Assembly (NCBI GenBank): GCA_963780865.1 | Contig: CAWADT010000013.1 | Span: 1 to 64,000, forward strand | DNA length: 64,000 bases | DNA from: FEN-1073 sp963780865 | GTDB lineage: Bacteria; Chloroflexota; Anaerolineae; Anaerolineales; RBG-16-64-43 | Direction: 5' to 3' | Part shown: piece after piece, positions 35,029 to 44,725 of the stretch | How positions within the stretch are numbered: the first letter of the stretch is position 1 | Layout: every line of letters starts with the position of its first letter | Notes under the pieces: model-generated | The model's input: the letters and a program-made list of their open reading frames with translations, nothing else | Told to the model about the DNA's origin: nothing | The model's database searches: none | Made by a program: the position numbers and the translations under genes

Positions 35029-36597
35029 ATGAATCTATATATCTATGGTCCGCCGGGATGCGGAAAAACCACGATCGGCATGCTCCTCGCCGAACGCATG
35101 GGCTGGCATTTCACCGATACCGATAAGATCATCGAAAACGACGCGGGAATGCCGATAACGGAAATCTTCCTCCAGAAGGGGGAAGCGGATTTTCGCCAGC
35201 GGGAAAAAGCGCTGCTTTCGAATCTGGTAAAAACCACCCGAACGGTGGTCTCTCTCGGCGGGGGAACGCTGGTAGACGACGAAAACCGCGCCCTGGTCGA
35301 ATCCTCGGGGGCGGTGGTATGCCTGATGTGCGACCCCGAAACCATACTCGAGCGCGTGGGCAACGAGTTGAACGCCCGTCCGCTTCTGGTGGGGTCCGGT
35401 CCGTTGGAACGTCTCACGGCATTGCTTGCAAAACGCGCCGCGCTCTACGCCTCCTTTCCGCTGACACTCGATACCACCACCCTGACACCGGATGACGTCA
35501 CCCGAAAGGTTCAACGCCTTTCGGGGATATTCCGGCTTGTGGCGATGGGGGGCGGCTACGACGTTATCATCAACCGCGGGATGATTCATGGTTTGCGCGC
35601 CGAATTGGAGGATCGCAAGCTGGGCGCGCCGTTTGTGATCGTGAGCGACGACCATGTCGCCCCGATTTACGCCCGGCCGGTGGAGGAAATGTTGGCGCCG
35701 ATGGGAGCCGTCACTTCCATTATTATAAAAGCCGGCGAAGCTTCGAAAAACCTTCAGACGGTCGAATCGATTTATTCCGAGCTGTTCCAAATCAAAATGG
35801 AACGCCGCGGAACCATACTCGCCCTGGGCGGCGGAGTGGTGACGGATATCGCGGGATTCGCGGCCGCCACCTACCTGCGTGGGATCCCCTGGGTGGCGCT
35901 TCCGACCAGCCTGCTTGGGATGGTCGACGCCGCCATCGGCGGAAAAACGGCGGTGGACCTCCCGCAAGGGAAAAACCTCGTCGGTTCGTTCTATCCGCCG
36001 GCCATCGTCCTTGCGGATCTGGACACCTTGGCCACGCTGCCTCGCGAGGAATTGCGCACGGGCATGGCGGAGGTGGTCAAATCCGCGATCATCGGCGATT
36101 CCAAGCTGCTGGGAATGATTGAAGGGCTTTGCGGGGATATCGCCGCGGAAAAACTCGACGGCATCATCCGCCGCGCGGGCCGCGTGAAGATTCGGGTGGT
36201 GGAAGAAGATCCCTTCGAACGCCGCGGACCCCGCGAAGCGCTGAATTTCGGACACACCATCGGCCACGCGGTCGAAGCCTGGTCGAATTTTAATATTCCG
36301 CACGGCGAAGCGGTGGCCATCGGTATGGCGGCCGAATCGAGACTGGCGGAGAGAATTGGAATCGCCGAGAACGGCCTTTCCGACAAGCTCTCCACTCTGT
36401 TAACCACGCTGGGATTGCCCGTGCGCTGCGAGGCGCCCGTGGACAAGATTCTCGAGCTCATGGCCGCCGACAAAAAACGGCGCGGCGGGCGGATTAAATG
36501 GGCTTTGCCCATCGCGGCCGGAAAAGTGCGCGTCGGCCTGGATGTCCCGGACGAAGACGTCGTGCAATCGTTGAAATCCATAGGTTGCCAGAGCTGA
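35029..36597 (+). CDS. aroKB: Shikimate kinase/3-dehydroquinate synthase fusion
   Basis: This 522-residue fusion joins two shikimate-pathway steps. Residues 1-165 are shikimate kinase: Walker A YGPPGCGKTTIG, DTDKIIE and SLGGGT. Residues about 170-522 are NAD/zinc 3-dehydroquinate synthase: ALGGGVVTDIAGFAA, PTSLLGMVDAAIGGKTAVD, GMAEVVKSA and NFGHTIGHAVE with metal ligands. The start at 35029 follows CGGAGA; an upstream in-frame ATG at 34828 lies inside the preceding terminator. The two activities are consecutive neither in the pathway nor in time, but fusions of this pair are known in several bacteria. aroQ follows 94 bases later. Confidence 0.93.
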   Translation: MNLYIYGPPGCGKTTIGMLLAERMGWHFTDTDKIIENDAGMPITEIFLQKGEADFRQREKALLSNLVKTTRTVVSLGGGTLVDDENRALVESSGAVVCLMCDPETILERVGNELNARPLLVGSGPLERLTALLAKRAALYASFPLTLDTTTLTPDDVTRKVQRLSGIFRLVAMGGGYDVIINRGMIHGLRAELEDRKLGAPFVIVSDDHVAPIYARPVEEMLAPMGAVTSIIIKAGEASKNLQTVESIYSELFQIKMERRGTILALGGGVVTDIAGFAAATYLRGIPWVALPTSLLGMVDAAIGGKTAVDLPQGKNLVGSFYPPAIVLADLDTLATLPREELRTGMAEVVKSAIIGDSKLLGMIEGLCGDIAAEKLDGIIRRAGRVKIRVVEEDPFERRGPREALNFGHTIGHAVEAWSNFNIPHGEAVAIGMAAESRLAERIGIAENGLSDKLSTLLTTLGLPVRCEAPVDKILELMAADKKRRGGRIKWALPIAAGKVRVGLDVPDEDVVQSLKSIGCQS

Positions 36598-36691
36598 ACC
36601 CGGCCGGTTTTAAAAAAGAGGGGGCGGGTTTTACAGGGAAACATGCGGAGAGGCAGGATTCGTCGGGGGTGACCAATCCGGAGGAGGAACT

Positions 36692-37147
36692 ATGTCCAAA
36701 ATTCTATTGGTGCACGGGCCCAATTTAAACTTGCTCGGCGAGCGGGAGCCGGACGTATATGGAAGCGTCACCCTGGCGGAGATCAATGCGCAGATGACGG
36801 CGCTGGCCAAAGGGCAGGGGGCGGAAATCCGCATCCTCCAATCCAATAGCGAAGGCGCGATCATCGACGCGATTCAGGACGCTCGGACCTGGGCGGACGG
36901 GTTGATGATCAATCCTGGCGCTTTCACTCATTACTCGCTGGCGATCCGGGATGCGATCGCCGCCGTGCTTATCCCGGCGGTGGAAGTGCATGTCAGCAAC
37001 GTGTTCGCCCGCGAGGAATTCCGGCACCGGTCGGTAATCGCCCCGGTGTGCATCGGTTCCATTTGCGGGTTCGGCGCGCACAGCTACGAGTTGGGATGGA
37101 TCGCACTGACGGGATACCTCCAGCGGCGGGGAAAAAAAGGAATTTAG
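36692..37147 (+). CDS. aroQ: 3-dehydroquinate dehydratase, type II
   Basis: The 151-residue dodecameric enzyme dehydrates 3-dehydroquinate. HGPNLNLLGEREPDVYG contains the flexible lid with catalytic Arg and Tyr; QSNSEG, INPGAFTHYS and EVHVSN complete the active site. A strong GGAGGAA site precedes the ATG. With pheA, aroF, tyrA, aroA, aroE, aroC and aroKB it completes the whole route from PEP and erythrose 4-phosphate to phenylpyruvate and hydroxyphenylpyruvate within 10 kb. Confidence 0.95.
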   Translation: MSKILLVHGPNLNLLGEREPDVYGSVTLAEINAQMTALAKGQGAEIRILQSNSEGAIIDAIQDARTWADGLMINPGAFTHYSLAIRDAIAAVLIPAVEVHVSNVFAREEFRHRSVIAPVCIGSICGFGAHSYELGWIALTGYLQRRGKKGI

Positions 37148-37204
37148 CGCGCCGGGCGTGATTGGAACCAAACCCGCGGTTGTGAAAATTATCTCAAGGA
37201 ATGG

Positions 37205-37210
37205 TATAAT
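37205..37210 (+). promoter_or_regulatory. -10 TATAAT upstream of DUF1015 gene
   Basis: A perfect TATAAT with a TTGTGA at 37180-37185, 19 bases upstream, lies 150 bases before the DUF1015 start. The leader between holds no clear riboswitch or terminator. Confidence 0.5.
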
Positions 37211-37359
37211 TTTCGTCCGGGGCGGATCCATTCCCTGATCCGGATTGGAATTTTCCAGCGGTAGGATAAAACAGGATGCGCGGTATGAGTTCGCCATGAC
37301 CGCGCATGTTCTTATATCGCACTGGAACGGGCGGCAAATTTTCCCCTGGAGGAAGCGGG

Positions 37360-38718
37360 ATGACGGAGTCGATCAATGAAGTTAGGGCCTTCCGGGCTGA
37401 ACATTACAATCCCGAGAAGATTGAAAACATCGGCCTGTGTCTTTCCCGCCCCTACGACGTGATCAGCCCGCTCGAACAGGACGACTACTACAAGCTTCAT
37501 CCGGACAACGTGGTTCGCCTCATCCTCAACAAGATCGAAAAGGGCGACACCGAAACCGACAATCGCTACACCCGCGCGCGGGATTTGCTCGCCCGATGGC
37601 GCGAGGAGCAGGTGATCGTTTCCTACCGGCGCCCCTCCTTCTGGGTGTACGAACAGGATTTCCAGGCCGAAGGACTGCCGCACCGGCAGGTCTCCGGTTT
37701 CATCGGACTGGTCCGGTTGCAGGATTACGACAACGGACGAATCCTTCCCCACGAAAATATCATCCGCGAGCCGCTCGAGGACCGCATCCGCCTCACCCGC
37801 ACCACGCGCACGCAATTCGAATACATCTGGGGAATCTACCCGGACCCGCAGCTCACGGTGGATGGAATCCTCGCCACGTGCGACCGGGATCTCCAAGTGC
37901 TGGATTATGTGGATCCGGACACCGGAGTGCGCCACCATCTATGGCGCCTGGTCGATCCGGTCCAGTGCGAAGCGGTCTCGAAGGAAGTTTCAAGCAAGAG
38001 GATTTACATCGCCGACGGGCATCACCGTTATCAGACCATGCTTACCATCCGCGACGAGATGCGCAAGCTGCATCCGGAAGCCGGTCCGAATGCGCCGTGG
38101 GAATTCATCATGATGTACCTGGTCTCGGCCAATCACGATGGACTGACGACCCTGCCGACCCACCGCATGCTCAACAACCTTCCCCCGGTGAGCGAGCAAA
38201 CGATCAAGGACGCGGGAAAGCTCGGGTTCCTCGTCCGCGCGTATTCCTTCGGGGAAGACGACGAAATCGAGGCGCGCGAAATGTGGCTGCGCGAGCTGCG
38301 CAACGCCGAGCCCCATGATCATAAATTCGGCGTCGCGCTGCGCGGGGTGAACACCTACTATTTGCTCGAGATCGACGAAAAACGCGCCACCCGCATGCTG
38401 GAGGGGGAGAGCGGCTCGCTGACCTTGCGGATGCTGGATGTTTCCCTGTTGAAATCCATCGTGTTTAAAATGCTGCTTGGGCTGACGGAGGAACAACTCA
38501 AACCGCAGATGACCGTGCATTACACGCCCAAAGCCCAGGTGGCGCTCGAAAAAGTGCGTTCGGGGGAAATGCAGTCGGGATGGTTTCTCAACCACACCAG
38601 CCTTGAAGAAATCATGACGGTCGCCGACAACCGGGAAAAAATGCCCCAGAAATCAACTCACTTCTACCCTAAACCACTGTCGGGGCTTGTTTTTTATAAT
38701 ATGAATAATCTGAAATAA
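37360..38718 (+). CDS. DUF1015 family protein
   Basis: The 452-residue cytoplasmic protein matches DUF1015, a widespread family of unknown biochemical function often found beside serine or amino-acid genes. Recognisable pieces are RPYDVISPLEQDDYY near the N-terminus, LPHENIIREP, YIADGHHRYQTML in the centre and an ERxx-like C-terminus. The start at 37360 follows TGGAGGA; 18 further residues to 37306 are unlikely. It has its own TATAAT promoter and ends at a 12-bp inverted repeat facing mltG. Confidence 0.88.
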   Translation: MTESINEVRAFRAEHYNPEKIENIGLCLSRPYDVISPLEQDDYYKLHPDNVVRLILNKIEKGDTETDNRYTRARDLLARWREEQVIVSYRRPSFWVYEQDFQAEGLPHRQVSGFIGLVRLQDYDNGRILPHENIIREPLEDRIRLTRTTRTQFEYIWGIYPDPQLTVDGILATCDRDLQVLDYVDPDTGVRHHLWRLVDPVQCEAVSKEVSSKRIYIADGHHRYQTMLTIRDEMRKLHPEAGPNAPWEFIMMYLVSANHDGLTTLPTHRMLNNLPPVSEQTIKDAGKLGFLVRAYSFGEDDEIEAREMWLRELRNAEPHDHKFGVALRGVNTYYLLEIDEKRATRMLEGESGSLTLRMLDVSLLKSIVFKMLLGLTEEQLKPQMTVHYTPKAQVALEKVRSGEMQSGWFLNHTSLEEIMTVADNREKMPQKSTHFYPKPLSGLVFYNMNNLK

Positions 38719-38725
38719 CGGCGTA

Positions 38726-38750
38726 TGGCCGCGATCGACGATCGCGGCCA
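38726..38750. terminator. Perfect inverted repeat between convergent genes
   Basis: TGGCCGCGATCG (38726-38737) pairs exactly with CGATCGCGGCCA (38739-38750). It lies between the stop codons of the DUF1015 gene and mltG and may stop both transcripts, though no T run follows. Confidence 0.5.
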
Positions 38751-38764
38751 CAGAGATTGATATT

Positions 38765-39931
38765 TTATCCCCCGCACGCATTCGCCAGATGCTGGATGTA
38801 GGTTTCCGCAAAGTTGTGCCGCCCGGATTTATCGCAGGCGGCCTGGAAGAACAGGTAGGAAGTCTGGGCCGGTTCGGCCACCGCTTGTAGAGCCGCCAAC
38901 CCGGGATTGCTGATCGGACCGGGCGGCAGTCCATAATGTAGAAAAGTGTTGTAAAGAGAATCCTCCCCGAAGTCCGAGGACCAAAGTGGGTTGGTCCACC
39001 ACCCGCCGCGGTCGGCTTGGAATCCCAATGCGTATTGCACGGTGGGATCCGCTTCCAAACGCATTCCCTGGTTCAGACGGTTGTAATACACCGACGCGAT
39101 CAACGGCATCTCTTCCTCCAGCACCGCTTCGCGCTGGATGATCGACGCCAGAGTGACCGCCTGGTAAACGCTCAGCCCGTGGGATTTCACCGCCGCTTGC
39201 CATCCGGCGGGAAGCGATTGCTGGAAATTTATGACCATCCGCTCGACGCATTGATCCGCCGTCTCCCCCGGGACGATGCGGTACTCCACGGGAAAAAGGA
39301 ATCCCTCCAGCGTTGCCCAGGAGGGAATTTCCGCATACAGCGACGCCAGACTACCGCTGCTGTTTGGGCGTCCGCCGGCTGAGGCGAGAAAATCATTTGA
39401 CGTGATTGGGATTCCAAGCGTGGGAAGCGCGGCGGCGATCTCCTCCTGGCGCCAGCCGGGGAACACGGTAAGGATCCGGATTTTGCTTTCCCCGCTGGAA
39501 ATCGAATCGGCGATCTGGGCCGGATTTTCTCCTGCCCGGATGAGGAACATTCCCGACCCGATCGACCGGTCGCCGCCGGTGTAATGCCAATAGCGGCAAA
39601 TTAAATCCGAATCATCGACCCACCCTTCCTGCTTCAATCGCGCGCAAATTTCGGCCGCCGTTTCACCCTGTTGTATTTCAAACACGCCGTCCGTCCGGGC
39701 GGAGGCCGCGTTCAGGGAATCGTAGTGGAAGCGCAGATACGCGCGCAGATAGATCAGGTTCATGGTCGAGAGGTCGCCGGCCGCGGGCGGCAGCGGCGCA
39801 CCGGAATCCGTGCTCAGCAGGAGAATCAACCCGGCCCCGAGGAGCGCCAGGACGATTCCTCCCAGCAACATCGCGCCGATCCATCGGGCGTAAACGCCGG
39901 AGGAGCTAGACTTGTTTGTCCGCCTGGACAT
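38765..39931 (-). CDS. mltG: MltG-type endolytic murein transglycosylase
   Basis: The 388-residue protein has one N-terminal membrane helix (residues about 17-40) and a YceG/MltG domain that cuts nascent peptidoglycan glycan strands. LTVFPGWRQEEIA, LEGFLFPVEYRI, TLASIIQREAV...MPLIASVYYNRL and LEADPTVQYALG are typical of the family; the catalytic Glu lies in the ASIIQRE block. The ATG at 39931 overlaps the yqgF end by 26 bases; a longer frame back to 40084 is a shadow of yqgF. The order yqgF-mltG is common in bacteria. Confidence 0.9.
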   Translation of the reverse strand: MSRRTNKSSSSGVYARWIGAMLLGGIVLALLGAGLILLLSTDSGAPLPPAAGDLSTMNLIYLRAYLRFHYDSLNAASARTDGVFEIQQGETAAEICARLKQEGWVDDSDLICRYWHYTGGDRSIGSGMFLIRAGENPAQIADSISSGESKIRILTVFPGWRQEEIAAALPTLGIPITSNDFLASAGGRPNSSGSLASLYAEIPSWATLEGFLFPVEYRIVPGETADQCVERMVINFQQSLPAGWQAAVKSHGLSVYQAVTLASIIQREAVLEEEMPLIASVYYNRLNQGMRLEADPTVQYALGFQADRGGWWTNPLWSSDFGEDSLYNTFLHYGLPPGPISNPGLAALQAVAEPAQTSYLFFQAACDKSGRHNFAETYIQHLANACGG

Positions 39932-40328
39932 CGAGATACTCCTGTAACAATGCCGCCGCGGCCAGCGCGTCGTCTGGAACGCGTTGCAGCTTGCGCCGGC
40001 GGCCGCGCGCTTCCCGGGCCTCCTGGGCGCGCTGCGTGGAAAAGGATTCGTCGTACAGGGAAACAGGGATGGAGGTGGATGCACGCAGGGCGGCGAGCAG
40101 CCGATGCGTGAACCGCGCCAGTTCGTTCATCCGGGTGCCCGCTTCGTGCGAGTTGCCGATAAAAATCCGATCCGCTTTTTCATCCTGGGCCGCTTCCAGA
40201 ATCCGGACGCAATCCTGCTGAAGCGAACCGTGCGGCAAGATGGCGAGCGCCCGCGCGACCGTGCCGGTGGAATCGCTCACCGCCAGCCCGATCTTTTTCA
40301 ACCCGGGATCCACCGCGAGGATTTTCAT
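39906..40328 (-). CDS. yqgF: Holliday junction resolvase-like YqgF/RuvX
   Basis: The 140-residue RNase-H-fold nuclease begins MKILAVDPGLKKIGLAVSD with the first metal aspartate and retains IFIGNSHEAG and YDESFSTQRAQ with the later acidic residues. Members process pre-16S rRNA 5' ends or resolve junctions. It starts within the last codon of the upstream gene (four-base overlap) and overlaps mltG, so the three are translated as a chain. Confidence 0.88.
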   Translation of the reverse strand: MKILAVDPGLKKIGLAVSDSTGTVARALAILPHGSLQQDCVRILEAAQDEKADRIFIGNSHEAGTRMNELARFTHRLLAALRASTSIPVSLYDESFSTQRAQEAREARGRRRKLQRVPDDALAAAALLQEYLDVQADKQV

Positions 40329-41753
40329 TCCGCCACCGCCGCCATCTCGATTTGATAAGGGAACAGCGGCAGAACGGGAATCCATCCCGGCCATAGTTCC
40401 ATTCCGGTGACGCTGCGCGCCCCGAACCGGGATTCCAAGAGAGAGACCGCTTGCCCGCGAGTGTGCCCGCGCAATGCCAGAGCCACGGCATTCCAGTCGG
40501 GGATATTCACCGCCAGGCCGGACGCCTGCAGATCGATCCCGCCTTGTGCGTTTTTCTCCAGCCGGAAAGCTATGCTTGCGGGAAAGAGGGACTCGCCCTC
40601 CACAAGACTGGAGGCGAGGGCGCTTTGCGCGCGGGATTGAACGTCCTCGGTGGGACACTCCAATGCGGTCGCGATGGCGTGCAGCGTCAAACCCTCGGTA
40701 TCGGAAGGCGTATTGACGGGAAAGTCCGCGACATCCTGGGGATCAAACTGTACCTGGAGGGAATTCTCCACCAGGATGCGGCCGGCGGTTGCGACGTTTG
40801 GCAATCCGGCTGCGGCTTCTTGGCGGACCTGTTCGGAGAGTGAGGTCCGCAGCGCATCGAGATCCGATTGGGTAACCGCATTGCGCCAGGATTGAATCCC
40901 GCCGGAAATCGGTTCCGGGTTGGTCACCTCAAGCGAGAGCCCGAGCGGCCCTTCCACGCGGTCTACCGCTCCGGCGGCAAGATTGCCGGAGGGACCGGGC
41001 GCGACGGCGCGGACCGGCGTCGATTGAGATTTTCCCGGCGGCACGATCACACCTTCGATAGTCTCGAGGAATACGCTGCCTTTGGATGAAACCCTCAAGC
41101 CGGCCGGAAGATTGAGGGTGCTATTGGATTTGTTTGTTAAGAAAATGGAACCTTCCGCATATGCAGTAGGCACAGATAAATATCCACTCGTTTCCCGGCG
41201 GGATGAGAGTTCGAAATTTGTAGTTAATGTTTCACATAGGGAAGAATTGAGGGGTTTGGAGACTTTTAATCTCTCGCCCCGGGAAAACTGCGTGGATTTT
41301 CACGGAAGGAACCAGCAGTAGAAAGAGGACGGTTAGTGAAAGAATAGCCGAGGCGAAAACCCCGATTCGGATGGCTGGTGGAAGTTTATCTGAAAAAGTT
41401 ATTCGCAGCGGGGCGGGAGGCCGTTCGTGCGCTTGCGCGACCGCAAAACCGCCGCCAAGATCGCGATCATTGTCGGCTAGTCCGTGCAGAGCCGTTTCTT
41501 TGAGACTGAGGTAGCAAGGGATTCCAACCCGGGCCGCCAGACGATGAACTTCCCGATCGGTGCTGACCAGGATCAATTCCGATCCGGCCATCGCCGCCCA
41601 ACGGCGCAATAACTCAAAGTCCAGGCGGCGGCGGACCGGTTTGGTCAGCGCAGGCCAGATCAGGACCAGCCGTTCCGCTTTTCCGCGGGCGATTTTATCC
41701 CGCAGGGATTGCAGGTCGTCGGTTTGTTCGAACGAAAGGATTTGTTCCTTCAT
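40325..41753 (-). pseudogene. Membrane-anchored baseplate-J-like protein, frameshifted
   Basis: Two frames make one protein. The first (41753-41232) gives a 173-residue cytoplasmic domain and one membrane helix, then stops after VFPGREIKSLQT. The second (effectively from about 41288 to 40325) continues in the +1 frame with PLNSSLCETLTTNFE, then GSIFLTNKSNSTLNLPAG and AGAVDRVEGPLGL, typical of Chloroflexota proteins annotated as baseplate J-like. The frames can be joined near a CCCCGGGG tract at 41278-41285, where a one-base gain or two-base loss restores the reading. This is either a sequencing error in the homopolymer or a true break. Its role is unknown; it lies between alaS and yqgF. Confidence 0.7.
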
Positions 41754-41783
41754 GGCCGTCCGGCCGGTGGATGCCCTCCGGCT

Positions 41784-44582
41784 TCAGCCCAATTTCTCTT
41801 CGGCTGCGTGGCGCAGGAATTGCAGCGCGTCCGCCAGCCTGCTTGGATCCGTCCCGCCGGCTTGAGCCAGGTTGGGCCGTCCGCCCCCGCCGCCGCCCAG
41901 CAGCTTGGCCGCCGACCGGGCCAATTCATCCGCGCTCAGGCCGCGCGCGATCAGATCGTCGCTGACGAAAATCACCACGATCGGTTTCTCGTCTGTGATC
42001 GATCCGATGGCCGCCATCCCGCTGGAATATTTTTTCCGGAACGAGTCCGCCAGCAGGCGCAACGTTTCCGCGTTGGCCTGGGTCACTTTCACCGTCAGGA
42101 CCGGGACGCCGGCGATGACCGCGGATTGGGATAGCGAAGCTTCGAATTCCGAACGCGCCATCTCCTGCCGCAGACGTTGATTCTCCTTCCGCAGCCGGTC
42201 CAGTTCGCCCATGTTCTCGAGCACTTTGCGGTCCACTTCTTCCGGCGCCGCGCCGAGGTAGGCGGAGATATTTTGCAGCGTGCGGCTTCGTTCCTGGGCC
42301 AGGGCCACCGCGGCGTGGCCGGTGACAGCCTCAATCCGGCGCACGCCGGAAGCCACGCTGCTCTCGGAAAGGATCAGGAACATCCCGATGTCGCCTGTTT
42401 GGAGGACGTGCGTGCCGCCGCAAAGTTCATAGGAAAAAGGTTGGTCGTCCTCTCCGATGGAGATGGTGCGGACGCTCTCGCCGTACTTCTCCCCAAACAA
42501 CGCCGTCGCGCCTTTGCCCACGGCCTCTTCGCGCGCTTCCTCGGCGGTCGTCACCGGGTAGTTGGCCAGGATGGCTTCGTTGACGAAGCGCTCGATTTTC
42601 TCAAGGTCCTGTTGGCTGATCATGCTGTGGTGGGTGAAATCGAATCGAAGCCGGTCCGGCGCCACGAGCGACCCCGCCTGACGAACGTGAGTTCCAAGTA
42701 CGTAGCGTAGTTCCGCCTGCAAAAGGTGGGTGGCGGTATGGTTACGCATGATGCCCCAGCGCCGTTCCTCGTCCACTTCCATCGTGGCCAGGTCGCCTTG
42801 CGCGGGACGGCCGGATTTCACCGTTCCCCGCAGGACGATCAGCCCGCCGACGGGGCGGATCACTTCGTCGATGTCGATCTCCCATGCCGCCTCGGTCGAT
42901 CCTTCGGCTTTGGGCATCCACAAGGAGCCCATGTCCGCCACCTGTCCTCCGGATTCAACATAGAAACACGCCCGCGGGAGGATCACTTCCACCGGATCGT
43001 TTTCTCCAACCCGGGAGACGCGCTTTCCATCCTTCAGCAGCGCCAGGATCGGTTCCTCCATCTGGAAGGTGGAATAGGGGTCGTATTCGACGCCGCTCTC
43101 CGGAAGCATTCCCTCAGCCCTGAGCTCATCCAGAAGAGTCCGATACCGGGCGGCATCCGCGCCGGTCATCTCGCCCATCGCCTGCCCGGCTCCGGACGCT
43201 TCGCGGTGTTCGTCCATCGCCTTGCGGAATCCTTCCGCGTCGACGTCCATTTCCAGGTCGCGGGCCACATCGCGGGTGATCTCGAGCGGCAGGCCGTAGG
43301 TGGCGTACAGATCGAAGGCGAGATGGCCGTTCAAAACAGACTGCCCCTGGCGCTTGAGGTCGGAGAGCGTCTCGTGAAGATTGTCGATTCCCACATCTAC
43401 CGTCTTGCGGAAGCGGCGTTCTTCCATGGTAAGCGCTGAATAAATGGCTTCGCTGTGCCGCGCGAGTTCGGGGTAGGCTTCCCGGTAGGTGGAGACGACC
43501 GCTTCGGCCACCTTGGCCAGGAAGGGCTCGGTTAGGCCTAGTTTTCCGCCGAATAACGCTGCCCGGCGGATGATCATGCGGCAGATGTAATTCCGGCCGA
43601 TGTTGCCGGGCACCACGCCGTCCGCAATCAGGAATGCGGCGGCGCGGGCGTGATCGGCGATCACCCGATAGGGAGTGAAGTTCGCTTCGCGCTGCTTATC
43701 GGAATGCCCGCTCACCTGCTGGGCCGCCTCGATCAGCGGCCAGAACAGGTCGGTGCGGTAATTGGAATTCACCCCCTGCAGGACCGCCGTGAGGCGGTCC
43801 AGCCCCATGCCGGTATCGATATGCTTGGCGGGCAGCGGCGAGAGTTCGCTCGGGCCGGTGCGGTTGTATTGGATGAAAACGAGGTTCCAAAGTTCGGTGA
43901 ACCGGCGGCAATCGCCGTTAACGGCGCAGACGTGGCCGGGCACGTTTTTCTTATCGCAGCTGTCTTCGCCGCGGTCGATGCTGATTTCGCTGCACGGGCC
44001 GCAGGGGCCGGTGTCGGCCATCTCCCAGAAATTTTCCTTGCGTCCGAAGAACAGCACGTGGGCCGGATCGAGCCCGGCCTGCGCGCGCCAGATCTCGGAG
44101 GCTTCCTGGTCCTGTGGAATCTCACCTTTCTCATCGCGGAAACAGGTGACGTAGAGGCGTTCCGGGGGCAATCCCCACACGCCGGTCAGAAGTTCCCAGG
44201 CCCAGGCGATGACTTCCTTCTTGTAGTAATCCCCGAAGGACCAGTTGCCGAGCATTTCGAAAAACGTGTGATGGGTGTCGTCGCGCCCGACTTCATCCAG
44301 ATCGTTGTGTTTTCCGGCCACCCGCATGCATTTTTGCGAATCCACGGCGCGGACGTACGGCCGCTTGTCGGCGCCGAGAAAAACGTCCTTGAATTGGACC
44401 ATGCCGGCATTGGTAAAGAGCAGGGTGGGGTCTTTACCCGGGACGAGCGAAGCCGAAGGGACGACGGTGTGGCCGCGCTTGGCAAAAAAATCGAGGAATT
44501 CCCGGCGGATTTGCGCGCCGGTGCGGAACTCCGTTTTGCGAGCCTTGGCCGGCTCGCTGCGGTCGGTTTTACGTTTTGGCAT
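41784..44582 (-). CDS. alaS: Alanyl-tRNA synthetase
   Basis: The 932-residue enzyme charges tRNA-Ala. It shows class II motifs (NAGMVQFKDVFLG, FEMLGNWSFGDYYKKE), the editing domain (NHTATHLLQAELR and CGGTHVLQTGDIG with zinc/His ligands) and the C-terminal DHHA1 glycine tail (GGGGGGRPNLAQAGG). The first 20 residues are a basic extension before the usual start region RREFLDFF. The downstream frameshifted gene begins 30 bases after its stop. Confidence 0.96.
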   Translation of the reverse strand: MPKRKTDRSEPAKARKTEFRTGAQIRREFLDFFAKRGHTVVPSASLVPGKDPTLLFTNAGMVQFKDVFLGADKRPYVRAVDSQKCMRVAGKHNDLDEVGRDDTHHTFFEMLGNWSFGDYYKKEVIAWAWELLTGVWGLPPERLYVTCFRDEKGEIPQDQEASEIWRAQAGLDPAHVLFFGRKENFWEMADTGPCGPCSEISIDRGEDSCDKKNVPGHVCAVNGDCRRFTELWNLVFIQYNRTGPSELSPLPAKHIDTGMGLDRLTAVLQGVNSNYRTDLFWPLIEAAQQVSGHSDKQREANFTPYRVIADHARAAAFLIADGVVPGNIGRNYICRMIIRRAALFGGKLGLTEPFLAKVAEAVVSTYREAYPELARHSEAIYSALTMEERRFRKTVDVGIDNLHETLSDLKRQGQSVLNGHLAFDLYATYGLPLEITRDVARDLEMDVDAEGFRKAMDEHREASGAGQAMGEMTGADAARYRTLLDELRAEGMLPESGVEYDPYSTFQMEEPILALLKDGKRVSRVGENDPVEVILPRACFYVESGGQVADMGSLWMPKAEGSTEAAWEIDIDEVIRPVGGLIVLRGTVKSGRPAQGDLATMEVDEERRWGIMRNHTATHLLQAELRYVLGTHVRQAGSLVAPDRLRFDFTHHSMISQQDLEKIERFVNEAILANYPVTTAEEAREEAVGKGATALFGEKYGESVRTISIGEDDQPFSYELCGGTHVLQTGDIGMFLILSESSVASGVRRIEAVTGHAAVALAQERSRTLQNISAYLGAAPEEVDRKVLENMGELDRLRKENQRLRQEMARSEFEASLSQSAVIAGVPVLTVKVTQANAETLRLLADSFRKKYSSGMAAIGSITDEKPIVVIFVSDDLIARGLSADELARSAAKLLGGGGGGRPNLAQAGGTDPSRLADALQFLRHAAEEKLG

Positions 44583-44725
44583 CCGTCCTCCAACAGGGTG
44601 AACGGATTATACGCGAGAGGGGAGGCGGATGGCAATCCGCGCCCGCCTCGGGGCATGGGTTCCCCTGGCTGGGTGTAGAATCTTTGTTGCATCGACGAAA
44701 CCGAATCGCATCCATGGAGGCCCGA

